Assembly: GCA_015039465.1 (NCBI GenBank)
Contig: MU130224.1
Span: 194,210 to 258,209 of the forward strand
Length of the DNA stretch: 64,000 bases
Source of the DNA: Phlegmacium glaucopus
Lineage: Eukaryota > Basidiomycota > Agaricomycetes > Agaricales > Cortinariaceae
Reading direction: 5' to 3'
Shown here piece by piece: positions 31,609 to 42,802 of the stretch; the stretch's first letter is position 1, and each line of letters begins with the position of its first letter. The position numbers were made by a program, and so were the translations under genes. The notes under the pieces were generated by a model. The model made no database searches. It was not told where the DNA came from and saw nothing but the letters and a program-made list of their open reading frames with translations.

Positions 31609-34600
31609 ATGGCTAATGAAAGAGATGGAAGCCTTGGCCAACTGTGAATGTTATAAGCATATGATGTGGCCTGTTGCTGACCCGTTGCTCAAGCTCTTCC
31701 CCAGCTGCAATAAGGTGCGTCAATCTTGCCATTTTGTTGTAACGGCGGATCTCAAATCACTTCTTACCCAGCGGCCAGATCGAGCTCCAGCCAGACAATT
31801 CCTGGCTCGAGGTTACTGGTAAGTTACCTGAATCCTAACTTGGTGACCCACTCTCAAATATATTTCCTGTCAGTCCTCCGAACGCACAAGCTTCCCCGTC
31901 TCAAGACCCTCTGGGGCAAGAAGAGGCATTTCTATGTTACCGTGACCGATGGGACGATAACGAAGAAGACAACAGCTATTCGTAGTGTGGAACAGGCCGT
32001 GGAGTGGAACGAGAGACTTGACGCCTTGTACGACAACTCTCTTCTTGCAATTTAATTCTTCAACTGAGAGACTACTGCAGTGCTGTACTTCCGTCTTCCC
32101 GTATTGCATTATCTCTTTATGCCAGGCGAAGTATACTAGCCAAAAGCCTCCTTATCGGGACCCATGAGATACCTCTTGAATCCAAAAATGGTTCGTCTTT
32201 GGTTAGAACCCCTGCTCATTTAATGGATAGACCACCCATATGTAGAAATTTCTTTCGCTCTCAGTAACGCCGATACTGCGCAACCGGTAACACTCTACTT
32301 AACGACCAACTTGTCGGTGAACTCAAGTTCAACGGCGACCCACAACTCCTTTGCCGCAGAACCAACTGCAGATAGTTCTGTGGCCCCAAACTCGACGGAA
32401 CCCACATCACCCACGATCGCCCAACCTGATGCACGGCTGACGAAGGGCCTGGCGGAGATGTTGCCTGAGAATGCTCTCCGTGGCGCCGACGACGCTATGG
32501 GGGCGATGAACCTTTATACTACCTGGGAACGGGCTGTTGGAAGAGTCAAGTGGGTGATGGACGCGCTAAGTACAGTTGCAGCGGTACGTCTATTACTCCT
32601 TGTATCTATTCTTCACTGGGCTGACTCCCGCTTGTTAGCTCAACCCTTACGCGAAGATGGCATGGGGTGTACTGTCAGTGATTCCCCAGGTGGATCTAAC
32701 TGCTTTACTTGTCAGATGAAAACACTGATCTTTTGTTCATCCCGATCAGACTTTTTTGAGCCAGGTACAGCGTGACGAGAACATCCAAGCTCTACTTACC
32801 GCTATACATGATGCGTTTGATCTTACGCAAGAGGCACGTCCTTTGAAAAATATCGAGTCGCATAGCAAGCAAGTGGATATTCTTCAACTCATGCTGCAGC
32901 ACGTTTGCCATTGCGGCGACTTCATCCAGTCGTATGCAAAGGACATGCACTTCTGTACGTCGACGACTTCTGTTTCATTGGACATTGTAAATATGTGATT
33001 TGTAGGGAAGCGGTGGCTGAAAAATATCGGTGGCCCAGACGACGATAAAATACCTAGGCTTTGCAACAAGTTTGTTCAACTCCGAAAGGCTTTCTTGGAT
33101 CATGCTACTGTTACCACAGAGATCAAAGTGCTTCAAATTCTGGACCATGTGGACACATTGTCGAAGCAAATATCAGATCTCGGTATGTAGTCCTGATCGT
33201 TTTGAGGATCATCGATCTGACAACCAGCACATAGACCTCGATGAAAAAATGAAGGAAATTCCTTACAAACCTTCCGACATCAAGAGAGATTATCTTCGGG
33301 GGACACGTACAGACTTCTTGGACTACATCGTTAAGTGGGTGGACGATCCCGGTTCAAAGCACGTACTTGTTCTGTTCGGGCAGGCGGGTACAGGAAAGTC
33401 TTCTATTTCCCATGAGATTGCTCGGCGCTTTCGAGCCATGAACCGTCTCAGTTCATACTTCATCTTTCGTCGGGTGGAGCGATCCAAACACGAGGATTAT
33501 CTCCTCTTCACAACCGTTCTTCACGATCTATCGAATCGCTATCCTTCATTTAAAACCGCTTTGGGAAAGACCATTAGAGACGATAAGCCTCTTCGAGCTG
33601 CGAGGGACTACCATACGCTTTTTGAATCTCTACTCCTACAACCGCTCAAGGACGTGCACACTGTTGGCCCTATTCTTATCATCATCGATGCTTTAGATGA
33701 GAGTGGTGATGCAACTGGCAGAGATGGCCTACACGCTTTTCTTGCTGATCACCTCGCTAAACTCCCACCGAACTTTCGCGTTTTTATCACCTCAAGGCCA
33801 GAGGCTGACATTATATATCCGTTCGCCAATGCGTCCGGCAAGCCATACGAAATTATACACATGGATGACTCCAAGCTGGCTGTTAGAACGAAGGATGATA
33901 TTCTCATCTATCTTCAGGAAAAGCTCCCTCCGGACATGTTTAAAAAGCACGGAAATGAGCTTGCAGAGAAAGCGGAGGGGCTGTTCCAGTGGGCTGCGGT
34001 TGCATGCGGGTACATCAATGATCCTCCAGGTGGACTCACCAAAAATGATTGTATACGTGCTCTTTTGAAGGTTTCTGCGGATCATGAAGAGCTGGGTTTA
34101 AAACTAGGCCTGTTATACGACTTGTACAAACAGGTTCTTGAAGGGTACTTCGAGTCGCCCATCGTAAAACGTCGATTTCAGTCGGTCATGGGACAGCTCT
34201 TAGCTGCATCGGAACCCCTTTCTATCAAGTCTCTGACGGATTTGCGGCAGTATCCTCTTGGTGACCCTGATGATGACGATTCTGTCATTGTGATTTTCCG
34301 CCGGCTTGGCTCTCTACTGAGCAATGTGACTTTAGCTGATCAAACGCTACCCATTGTTCCTCTCCACACTTCATTCCGCGACTTCCTAACCGACAAGAAA
34401 ATGAGTGGTTCTTTTTACCACATCGATCTTGAGGACGCCCATCGTCAGTTGGCTCATTCGTGTCTTGGTCTAATGCTTCACGATCTTCAATTCAACATCT
34501 GCAAGTTAGAGTCGTCATATCTCCCCAACAGCAAGATTCCAGATCTCGACACCCGCATCAATACGTACATTCCGCCTGCTTTATTCTATGCTTGTTGTTT

Positions 34601-37097
34601 TTGGGATGATCATCTGGAACGTGTCGGGTTTGAACAGGATCTTTTAGCCAAACTTGGATCACTCTTTGAGGAGAAGTTCCTCTTTTGGCTAGAAGTCCTT
34701 AGCCTCAAGAGTTCTGTGGATCATGCTACTGCAGCGTTGTCGACTCTGAAGATATGGTTAGCCTCTGGTCAGCATCATGAGGTATATCCAATAGTCCAAT
34801 GTAGCAATTACGAAAACTAACGGACATGATCGCAATAGGCTTCTAGCGACGAAGTCAAGGCATTCCAAGACCTGGTTATTGATGCCTCCACGTTTCTGCG
34901 TTATTTCGGGATGGTTGTAGCAAAGAGTGCGCCGCATATCTATGTATCCGCGCTGCCTTTTGCGCCGCTTTCTTCGCAAGTTTTCAAGCGTTATTCCTTA
35001 ATATTTGCCAATACATTGTCTGTCAAACGGGGCCAACTGTCTCATTGGCCGGCAATGGAGATGGTGATTCCTGCAGGAGAACAAAGCATCTTTTCTGTCA
35101 CATTCTCGCAGGATGGGCAGCGGATCGTCTCTGGCTCACAGGATAATACTGTTTGTGTATGGAATGCCACAACGGGGGCGATGGAAGGAAGCCCATTTAC
35201 CGGGCATACTGATGATGTCTATTCCGTCGCATTCTCGCAGGATGGACAGTGGATTGTCTCTGGCTCAACTGATAGAACAATTCGTGTGTGGAATGCCAGA
35301 ACAGGAATGATGGGGGGGGGACCATTTATTGGGCATACAGGTTCGGTCTATTCCGTCGCATTCTCGCAGGATGGGCAGCATATCGTCTCTGGCTCAGATG
35401 ATAGGACAATTCGTGTGTGGAATGCCAGAACGGGAGAGAGGGAGGGAACACCATTTACTGGGCATACTGATATTGTCTGTTCTGTCGCATTCTCACAGGA
35501 TGGGCAGCGGATCGTCTCTGGCTCAGCTGATATGACAGTTTGTGTGTGGAATTCCAGAACAGGAGTGATGGAGGGAAGACCATTTACTGGGCATACCCGT
35601 AGTGTTGAGTCCGTTGCATTCTCGCGGGATGGGCAGTGGATTGTCTCTGGCTCAGCTGATAGGACAATTCGTGTGTGGAATGCTACAACGGGAGTGATGG
35701 AGGGAAGACCATTTACTGGGCATACTGATTATGTCCGTTCCGTCGCATTCTCACAGGATGGGCAGTGGATTATCTCTGGCTCGGATGATAGAACAATTTG
35801 TGTGTGGAATGCCAGAACAGGAGTGATGGAGGGAAGACCATTTACTGGGCATACGAGTTGGGTCCGTGCTGTTGCATTCTCGCAGGATGGGCAGCGGATC
35901 GTCTCTGGCTCAAATGATAATACAATTCGTCTGTGGAATGCCACAACTAGAGTGATGGCAGGAAGCCCATTTATTGGGCATACCGGTGATGTCAATTCCA
36001 TTGCGCTCTCCCAGGATGGGCAATGGATTGTATCTGGCTTAGCTGATAGGTCAATTTGTGTGTGGAATGCCACAACAGGAGTGATGGAGGGAAGACCATT
36101 TACTGGGCATACCCAGAGTGTTGAGTCTGTTGCATTCTCACGGGATGGGCAGTGGATTGTCTCTGGCTCAGCTGATATGACAATTTGTGTGTGGAATGCT
36201 ACAATGGGAGTGATGGAGGGAAGACCATTTATTGGGCATACAGATAGTGTCCGTTCTGTTGCATTCTCACAGGATGGGCAGTGGATTGTCTCTGGCTCGG
36301 ATGATAGAACAATTTGTGTGTGGAATGCCACAACAGGAGTGATGGAGGGAAGACCATTTATTGGGCATAGAGATCAGGTCTGTTCTGTTGCATTTTCACA
36401 GGATGGGCAGTGGATTGTCTCTGGCTCATTTGATAGGACAATCTGTGTGTGGAATGCCAGAACAGGAGTGATGGAGAGAAGCCCACTTACTGGGCATATA
36501 CGTTCTGTCCGTTCTGTTGCATTCTCACAGGATGGGCAGTGGATTGTCTCTGGCTCAGCTGATAGGACAATTTGTGTGTGGAATGCCAGAACAGGAGTGA
36601 TGGAGGGAAGCCCACTGACTGAGCATACAGGTTCAGTCCACTCTGTTGCATTCTCACAGGATGGGCAGTGGATTGTCTCTGGCTCAACTGATAGTACAAT
36701 TTGTGTGTGGAATGCCAGAACAAGAGTGATGGAGGGAAGACCATTGCATGGGCATACTGACTGGATCATTTCTGTTGCATTCTCACAGGATGGGCATCAA
36801 ATTGTCTCTTGCTCAGAGGATGGCACAATTCGCTTGTGGAATACCATGAGGAGAGAGACAGCTATTGCTGAAGAGACTGGCTTCAATGACCAGTCCACAA
36901 TAAATAGTGAAGGTTGGATATGTGGCAGTGAGGATGAACTTCTTTTATGGATTCCAGACATACATAGACTCTCTCTTCACCGTCCAAGTAATACCAGGGT
37001 TATTGGTGGACATGAAACCTCTCTGGATATCTCTAGGTTTGTACATGGACCAAAATGGGCTACTTGTTTCAATAGCCAAGATATTGGACAGCCATAA
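31609..37097 (+). CDS. C2-like/NACHT/WD40 NLR receptor, copy 2, 10 exons, 1630 aa
   Basis: Close paralogue of the gene at 15724-21359 with identical intron positions. Exons: 31609-31643, 31772-31818, 31874-32027, 32081-32194, 32265-32583, 32639-32689, 32765-32954, 33006-33182, 33235-34781, 34839-37097. Exon 1 encodes only MANERDGSLGQL, without the duplicated extension of copy 1. The linker in exon 5 is 14 residues shorter. Walker A FGQAGTGKSS, Walker B LIIIDALDES and RVFITSRPEAD are intact. Fourteen WD40 units follow, ending in the same unique tail (FNSQDIGQP). The NACHT exon differs from copy 1 at only a few percent of residues, whereas WD40 units differ more in order and variable residues. 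It appears functional, with a divergent MFS pseudogene upstream. Confidence 0.92.
35080..36850 (+). repeat. Array of 14 WD40 units, NLR copy 2
   Basis: Same 43-residue unit as in copy 1. Substitutions cluster at the two residues after GHT, the R/W before IVSGS, the residue before D, the residue after D, and R/C before VWN. CpG-containing words thin out from left to right. Confidence 0.9.
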
Positions 37098-37794
37098 TCT
37101 GTTAACATGATACAAGAGATGATATGGCTTCTGAGATTTGTAGGCAGTAGTATTAGACAAGAAATGGTATCTTTAGTTTGGAAAAAATCAGCATTTTATG
37201 AGGATGTAGGAAAAATATTATATTTTGTTTTAAGTGTACATCTAGCTGTGCATATAGCCTTATTGAAGCCCAAAAACACAAAGTGATTTGCTCAAAATAT
37301 TTGTAACATGGAGAGTAGCAGATTCTGTCAGTGAGCCTGCATCTTATCAAACTTAAGCAAGAGGACATCCAGTTTCCACCGGGGTTACACTAGTACTGCT
37401 GGTGCCAGGTTGTGTTTCCCTTTTGAAAAAAATAATTTTTAGATATGTTTTGTCACTTGGAAAGGGTTCTTTCTTAGGAACACAAAAAAAAATTATAGCA
37501 CTTTTTGTCCTGTACCCTAGAGTACCTGTCCACATGTACCCAGGCACACAGGGAATAACACAGGTAACCCAAGGGGTTTTCCTTTCCCAGGGACCTGTAC
37601 TGTTCATTCATGTCAGTGGAAGTGTGATAATAATCAAAGGAGCTCTCTGAACTCTGCATTAAATTCCTTTGGAGTAATTCCTAAATTCCTAATAATAACT
37701 TCCTAAAGCTATGCATCAATTAGTCATTCCATTATTATTGCAAATCAAACTCAGTCCCAACAAAATTGTGTAACATATGGTTTGTGTTAAGTTT
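37098..37794. other. 3' flank of NLR copy 2, CpG-poor
   Basis: Matches the 3' flank of copy 1 (21360-21690) up to about 37370, which sets the right edge of the segmental duplication. Beyond that a CpG-poor stretch contains no recognisable gene. Confidence 0.45.
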
Positions 37795-38383
37795 AGAACA
37801 AAGGGAAAACATTGGAGTAAAATGTTGGAGTAAACTGGATCGGACAGAGTCTGATCGGAACGGAACCACAGAACAGGAAAGGACTATAGCCTCAGCGTAT
37901 GTGCTGTGCTACCCTAAACATTTGTGTCCTAATTTCGGAGTAAGAACGGAACGGAGTGGAACCGGAAGTTGCAGGAACTTAGAGGATGACTAGGTGGAGG
38001 AAACTAGGTTGATATTTGAACTAAGGGAAAACATACAAGTTCGAGTACTCTAAATATAAAAGGAATTGCAACCGAAATATAGAATATAAATATAAGTGCT
38101 GCGTTCTGCTCCCGGAAAAGGTCCTGCATTCTTGGGTGAATAATCCATGGCTGGTGTGCTGACTGATAGTGGGAAAGTGATGACAAAGGAATAGTTGTTA
38201 TGACGAAGGTGTGGTAATGGGTTTGGGATATCGTCGGAAGAGTCAGAATGATATGGAGAAGTCTCGGAGTCGGACGTAGGAGGAGTAGAGTCAGAGACAA
38301 GGGAAAGTACTGGAACGGAGTATGGACTACCGGAAACAACTCCGACGGAGTCGGACCGGAGTAACATGTGACGGAATGTAACA
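37795..38383 (-). mobile_element. Solo LTR of the Gypsy family
   Basis: The reverse complement begins TGTTACATTCCGTCACATG and matches the 5' LTR at 55941-56518 throughout. It is flanked by a perfect GTTTG duplication at 37790-37794 and 38384-38388. No internal sequence remains, so this is the product of recombination between the two LTRs of a former insertion. Confidence 0.9.
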
Positions 38384-38403
38384 GTTTGCATCTTAGCCTG
38401 AAT

Positions 38404-38949
38404 TAGTGATGGTCAAGGGTAACCCCGGGGTGGAATTAGGCTGACCCTTACCCTTACCCTCCAAAAACCCTTACCCTTGGCTGAGGGTAAGGGTTTTGGA
38501 GGGTAAGGGTAAGGGTTTCTGAGGGGTTGGAGGGTAAGAAACCCCAGCAGGGTTTAGTGCAAGGGTTTGGTCCAAATCCTTCCTCAAGCTTTGTAATCCA
38601 AAGGAGCCTTCAAAGTAGCTATTATTTAAAACATGTTCAGGGTGTTAAAGGTGTTTAGCAATAGATTTTGGGTGAAATAGAGAGGGTTTGACTAGTATTT
38701 TAAGCTACTGATTGTTGTGAAAGCAGTGAGGCCTCTTTATATTGCTTTTTCTCTGATTTAAGGTCAATTTCATAGATACACAACAGTTAGATCACTCTGA
38801 TATCAGAGAAATAAAAATTCCCAAAAATACCCTGACCCCTCCAGAAGGGTAAGGGTTTTTCAAGGGTCAAAAAATCTGTACCCTGACCCTGACCCTCCTT
38901 ACCCTTACCCTTGTACCCCAGGGGTTTCTCAAACCCCTGCCCATCACTA
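38404..38949. mobile_element. Non-autonomous hAT element with CCCTTA-type internal repeats
   Basis: The ends are TAGTGATGG.CA.GGG inverted repeats, and an 8-bp target duplication GCCTGAAT lies at 38396-38403 and 38950-38957, both hallmarks of hAT. Near each end are arrays of CCCTTA/TAAGGG words in both orientations. The interior is AT-rich and non-coding. Confidence 0.88.
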
Positions 38950-39057
38950 GCCTGAATCAATACTATAAAAAAGTATCCCCCCCATTAATTGTGTATGAAT
39001 TTGGAGGCAATGCCCCTTCAGTATTTCAATTTATTCACAGAATATGTGAGTTCAGCT

Positions 39058-39688
39058 TAGGGTTACCAAAGTTCAGTTCAGTTCAGTTCTTCACCTCCTC
39101 AGCCTGAACTGAACTGAACTGTTTGCATATGGTCCTGAACTGAACTGAACCATTTAAGAACTGGTTCGAACTGAACTGAACTGAAGAACCATTATAAAAT
39201 CTGAAATTTTACCTTTTTCTGAAATTTTATTGTACAAAGACCTTCCTTAGCCCTTAGCCACTTGATTTCCACTCATATATGATCTCAGAACTCCGTTAGA
39301 ACACAGAAACCCATTGATTTATATTTATTTTCCTAAATAGGCAGTATTAATCTATGCTGACATAATAACATCACATACCAAGTCTGGCCATTACCTCCTT
39401 CCTTAGCCATTATTTCATGCTCAAAAGGACTGCCAAACCATTCCAATGTTCATAAATTACTGAAGGATCACTTCCCAGAAAATGTTAAGTCAAAAGAAGA
39501 GAATTGCCTGGCCGTCTAGGACCTAACAGTTCAGCAGTTCAGTTCAGCAGTTCAGTTCAGTTCGAACTGCATGAACCATAAATCTCCAAATGACTGAACC
39601 TGAACTGAACTGAACTGAATTATCAGTTCAGTTCAGTTCAGTTCAGGTTCATGAGTCAGTTCTGAACCGAACTTTGGTAACCCTAGAA
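39058..39688. mobile_element. TIR element with iterated GAACT/AGTTC words
   Basis: Starts TAGGGTTACCAAAGTTC and ends with its near-perfect inverse GAACTTTGGTAACCCTA. Both subterminal regions are runs of GTTCA/TGAAC pentamers. The flanks share TTCAGCT, but an exact 8-bp duplication is not resolved. No coding capacity. Confidence 0.75.
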
Positions 39689-39921
39689 CTTCAGCTACAA
39701 TTAAGAGGAATAATTTACTAAAGATATGGCTGAGCACAAGTCTAGGTATTTCAAGTCAACTGAGGTCCATGCAGGTGTGTTCCCATGGATCCAGTAACCC
39801 ATTCTGACCAATTTTGGGATCATGGCTAAATGAATGTCAGTTGATATGAAATTAGAAGAAGATCTGGATGTACATTTTTATACTAATCTAATATCCTGTC
39901 ACCTCGCAAACTCAAGTCTAC

Positions 39922-42072
39922 TCATGTTCTACTGATATGCCGCATTGAATTCTTCTGCTTTTCTCTATAGCCAGCCCATACACAAAGTAAAATAGACAGA
40001 AATGTAGCACCGATAGTTAAATAAATAGCTTGCACGTAACAATCGAGACCTTGCACACACACCGGTCCATGCGTAGGAGGATTAGAGTGTTTAGGAGAGA
40101 TGTCATGGGCATCGAGGTTACGTCCGAAAGCGAGAGAGAAAAGATTTCCACCTGCCAAGAGTGACAGACCTAGATATCCCCAGTTCTCGGAAAAGTGTGC
40201 TGATTAAGAAATAATAAGTAAGGCATGATGATATAGAGGGGGTTATATATGCACGTACGCATGCCAAACCACTCAAGACAGACAGTTGGGTATATTGAGT
40301 AGAGAGTTCCATGAGCCAAACCAAGGAGTGAACTCGGAATCCATAGATGAGAGATATCGGTAACGTTAGCCAACATAAGTTGGGAAACAAAGAAGAGACT
40401 AGCGATTAAGACGAGTAAGTATGAACGTGGTAGATCATATGTATTCCTGACAAAATCTGAAATAAAGCCTATGTGAAGTAAATTCAAAGTTCAGATGACG
40501 CAACGTTCTTTGTTTTAAATTTTATTTACCGATGGACATTCTTCCGGAGAAGCTCATGAGACTGATGAGGGAGACATGGCCGGCTTGCCATCCTGATGCT
40601 TTCACTTCATCGTACTCAGAATTCTCGTGGGCGTATAAGATTTGAGAGATGGTTCCAACGTTATTGATATCTATGGTTCATATCGTTCAGCCCACCTGAT
40701 GCATGGTTATATTATAGATACGTACACGTCAAGCCGGTCCCACTGACTGTCAAGAAATGCGCAATGGGAAAGTTAGATAGAAATTAAGACACCAAGGGCG
40801 ACGTACGTATTGCAAAAATGGTGAAAAGCAGCCAAAAATCACCACTGAGCCATAATTTTCTGCCGTGGATGTTAGGTTTTTGATCAAGCATCCTCGCACC
40901 CCGACTTGATCGTGCGATCACATCTCCATCTTCTCGATGTGATGGGACATCATCCAGTGTGTAAGATTCGTCGAAATGCCCAGTACGATGCACATTGCTC
41001 GAATGTATGCCCTCCGCGAAATCGTAGTCCAACAACGGCGTGTGGCTACTATTATATGGTTCCAATGCGGATGAGATTCCTTCCAGGTGACCTTGGCCTT
41101 CTTCTAAATCAGAGCTGTCTTGCACCGGTAGTGGGATTGGACGAATGAGGAAAGCTCCCAAGATCATTGGTAGAGAGGTCCCCAATGCGAGGAGAAGGAG
41201 GAAAGCCGATGTATTACCAGCAAAAAATAAATGAGCGATGCCTGAGAAGATAAATGGTGATAATCCGTAACCAGAAATGACCAAACCCGTAGTCGATCCG
41301 CGCTAAGACGAGGAATAGAAACTTAGTGGAGATTTTAGGTCAGATTCACTTGACTTACCGCCCTTTCTGGGAAAGTTTTTGCTGTCGAGTTCACCGAGGC
41401 GTTGTAAGCTGCAATGCCTCCTGATCCCACCAGTGACGAGCACAGCATGAGGGCGGCGAAGATTAGAGTTGGTAGACTCTTCACATCTGGTGGAAGACCA
41501 GAGTTGTAAAGTAGCCTGATGCCCGAGTAACCACTGATAAGGAATATGAAAGCGCAAATAAGAAGAATGCGAGGACCGCGAGAGTCTACTATTTTTCCAA
41601 ATACCGGGCTACTAAGCGATGATCCCACTAAGTAGAAAACAAACATGAATGAAAACGCGTGGATGATGGCAGACTAATCACAGCAAGAGTCGTACCAGTC
41701 GCAGTTATCGCAAGGATGTTCAACTGAGTGTGAGATATATTCAAACGTGCCCCCAGTTGTGGTGCATAAGCTGTGGGATGGTAGGTTCAACCTGTTTACA
41801 CAGAGTCGTCAGAGGTCGAATGAAACTCACCCGAGTACACCTGGGCAATTCATGATCATCAGTATCGGGAAAAATACCAGATTTTGACCCACATATTTCG
41901 TTCCAGCGCTTGAGGCCACTATTAGAGAAACAAACAATGTTGTTATTCGTGGAGCGCTGATCAGGGGTGGTGGAACCGGAGAGGAAGTAGGCATTGGGCC
42001 ACCCGTCAGCCACGGTTGATACGGGCTCGTGGTGTGATTATGAGTAGTAATTGGCAATGTTGGGCGAGTCAC
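39922..42072 (-). CDS. MFS transporter, nodulin-like/MCH1-type, 9 exons, 559 aa
   Basis: Intact paralogue of the gene at 2006-4052. Exons (minus strand): 42072-41893, 41840-41831, 41770-41696, 41627-41359, 41302-40807, 40746-40726, 40670-40530, 40468-40259, 40199-39922; all phases close. N-terminus MTRPTLPITTHNH is Pro/Ser/Thr-rich, then a hydrophobic segment leads to GTKYVYSAYAPQLGAR. Later landmarks are FGKIVDSRGPRILL, SGYGLSPFIFSG, a long hydrophilic loop, SGTGLTYINNVGTIS, GFISDFVRNTY and ENWGYLGLSLLAGGNLFSL; it ends GYREKQKNSMRHISRT. About 12 hydrophobic segments. The 10-nt and 21-nt exons are shared with the other paralogue. It is divergent from RNA14. Substrate unknown. Confidence 0.88.
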
Positions 42073-42802
42073 CGAGGTCTATATGGCAAAAGGTACAATG
42101 GACCAAAATTCCGTGATGGGGCTAAGAACCCTGAATCCGTCTTCTCGGTTCCTTGCCTGCCGGACATTATAAGAATATTAACAATCTAGCCTCCATACCG
42201 TCTACTACATCAAGTCTACATACTTAGGCTGTCTCAGTCTCCCAGAGGCTCGAGATCACTAGAACTCTTACACATTACAAAAAATGTAAGTCTCACTCTG
42301 GCTCAGTGTTGGTTATTAACTCGAGGAGTCGAGTTACGGGTTAATATGGTTACGATTACGGTAACAGTTACTAGTATTAACTGTTGATCAGAGTTATCCA
42401 CCAAATAACCTTCTCCAGCGCCACCTACAGCCGTCGGTCCTGACATTGAAGTAGGACGACCCTGGATCATGCAACGTACTCAGTGGTTGGTTAATTATGG
42501 CCTCTGAACTCAAATGTGTATTTTATTAGATATTCTATTCTCTTTGACGTGCTTGATACTACCTAGGGGAACGAATGGGAACGGGCAAGCTGGTATTGCC
42601 TATATTTGGTTGAATAACTGCTAAGTATTAATCGTGAAAGGAAACCCTAAGGAAGCTTCATTTTGAATGGTTATTGAAGCAGGGTAGACAATAGCGTTGG
42701 CTGTCAATGTCGGAGTCGATGGTCACGGTGGAATGGTCACAGTATATAACGGGTTTGATTCCCAGGCTTAAGTTTGAACCACCTCAGACCAGACCCTAGA
42801 AT
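42073..42802. promoter_or_regulatory. Divergent promoter region between MFS gene and RNA14
   Basis: 730 bases between two start codons. Contains an imperfect palindrome around 42320-42330 (TAACTCGAGGAGTCGAGTTA) and GTTAC/GTAAC-rich sequence at 42345-42385. No exact factor site can be assigned. Confidence 0.4.

Noticed and set aside
38440..38550. TAAGGG/CCCTTA runs as an internal telomere or chromosome fusion site
   Set aside because: The word differs from TTAGGG, occurs in both orientations, and is bounded by hAT termini with an 8-bp duplication.
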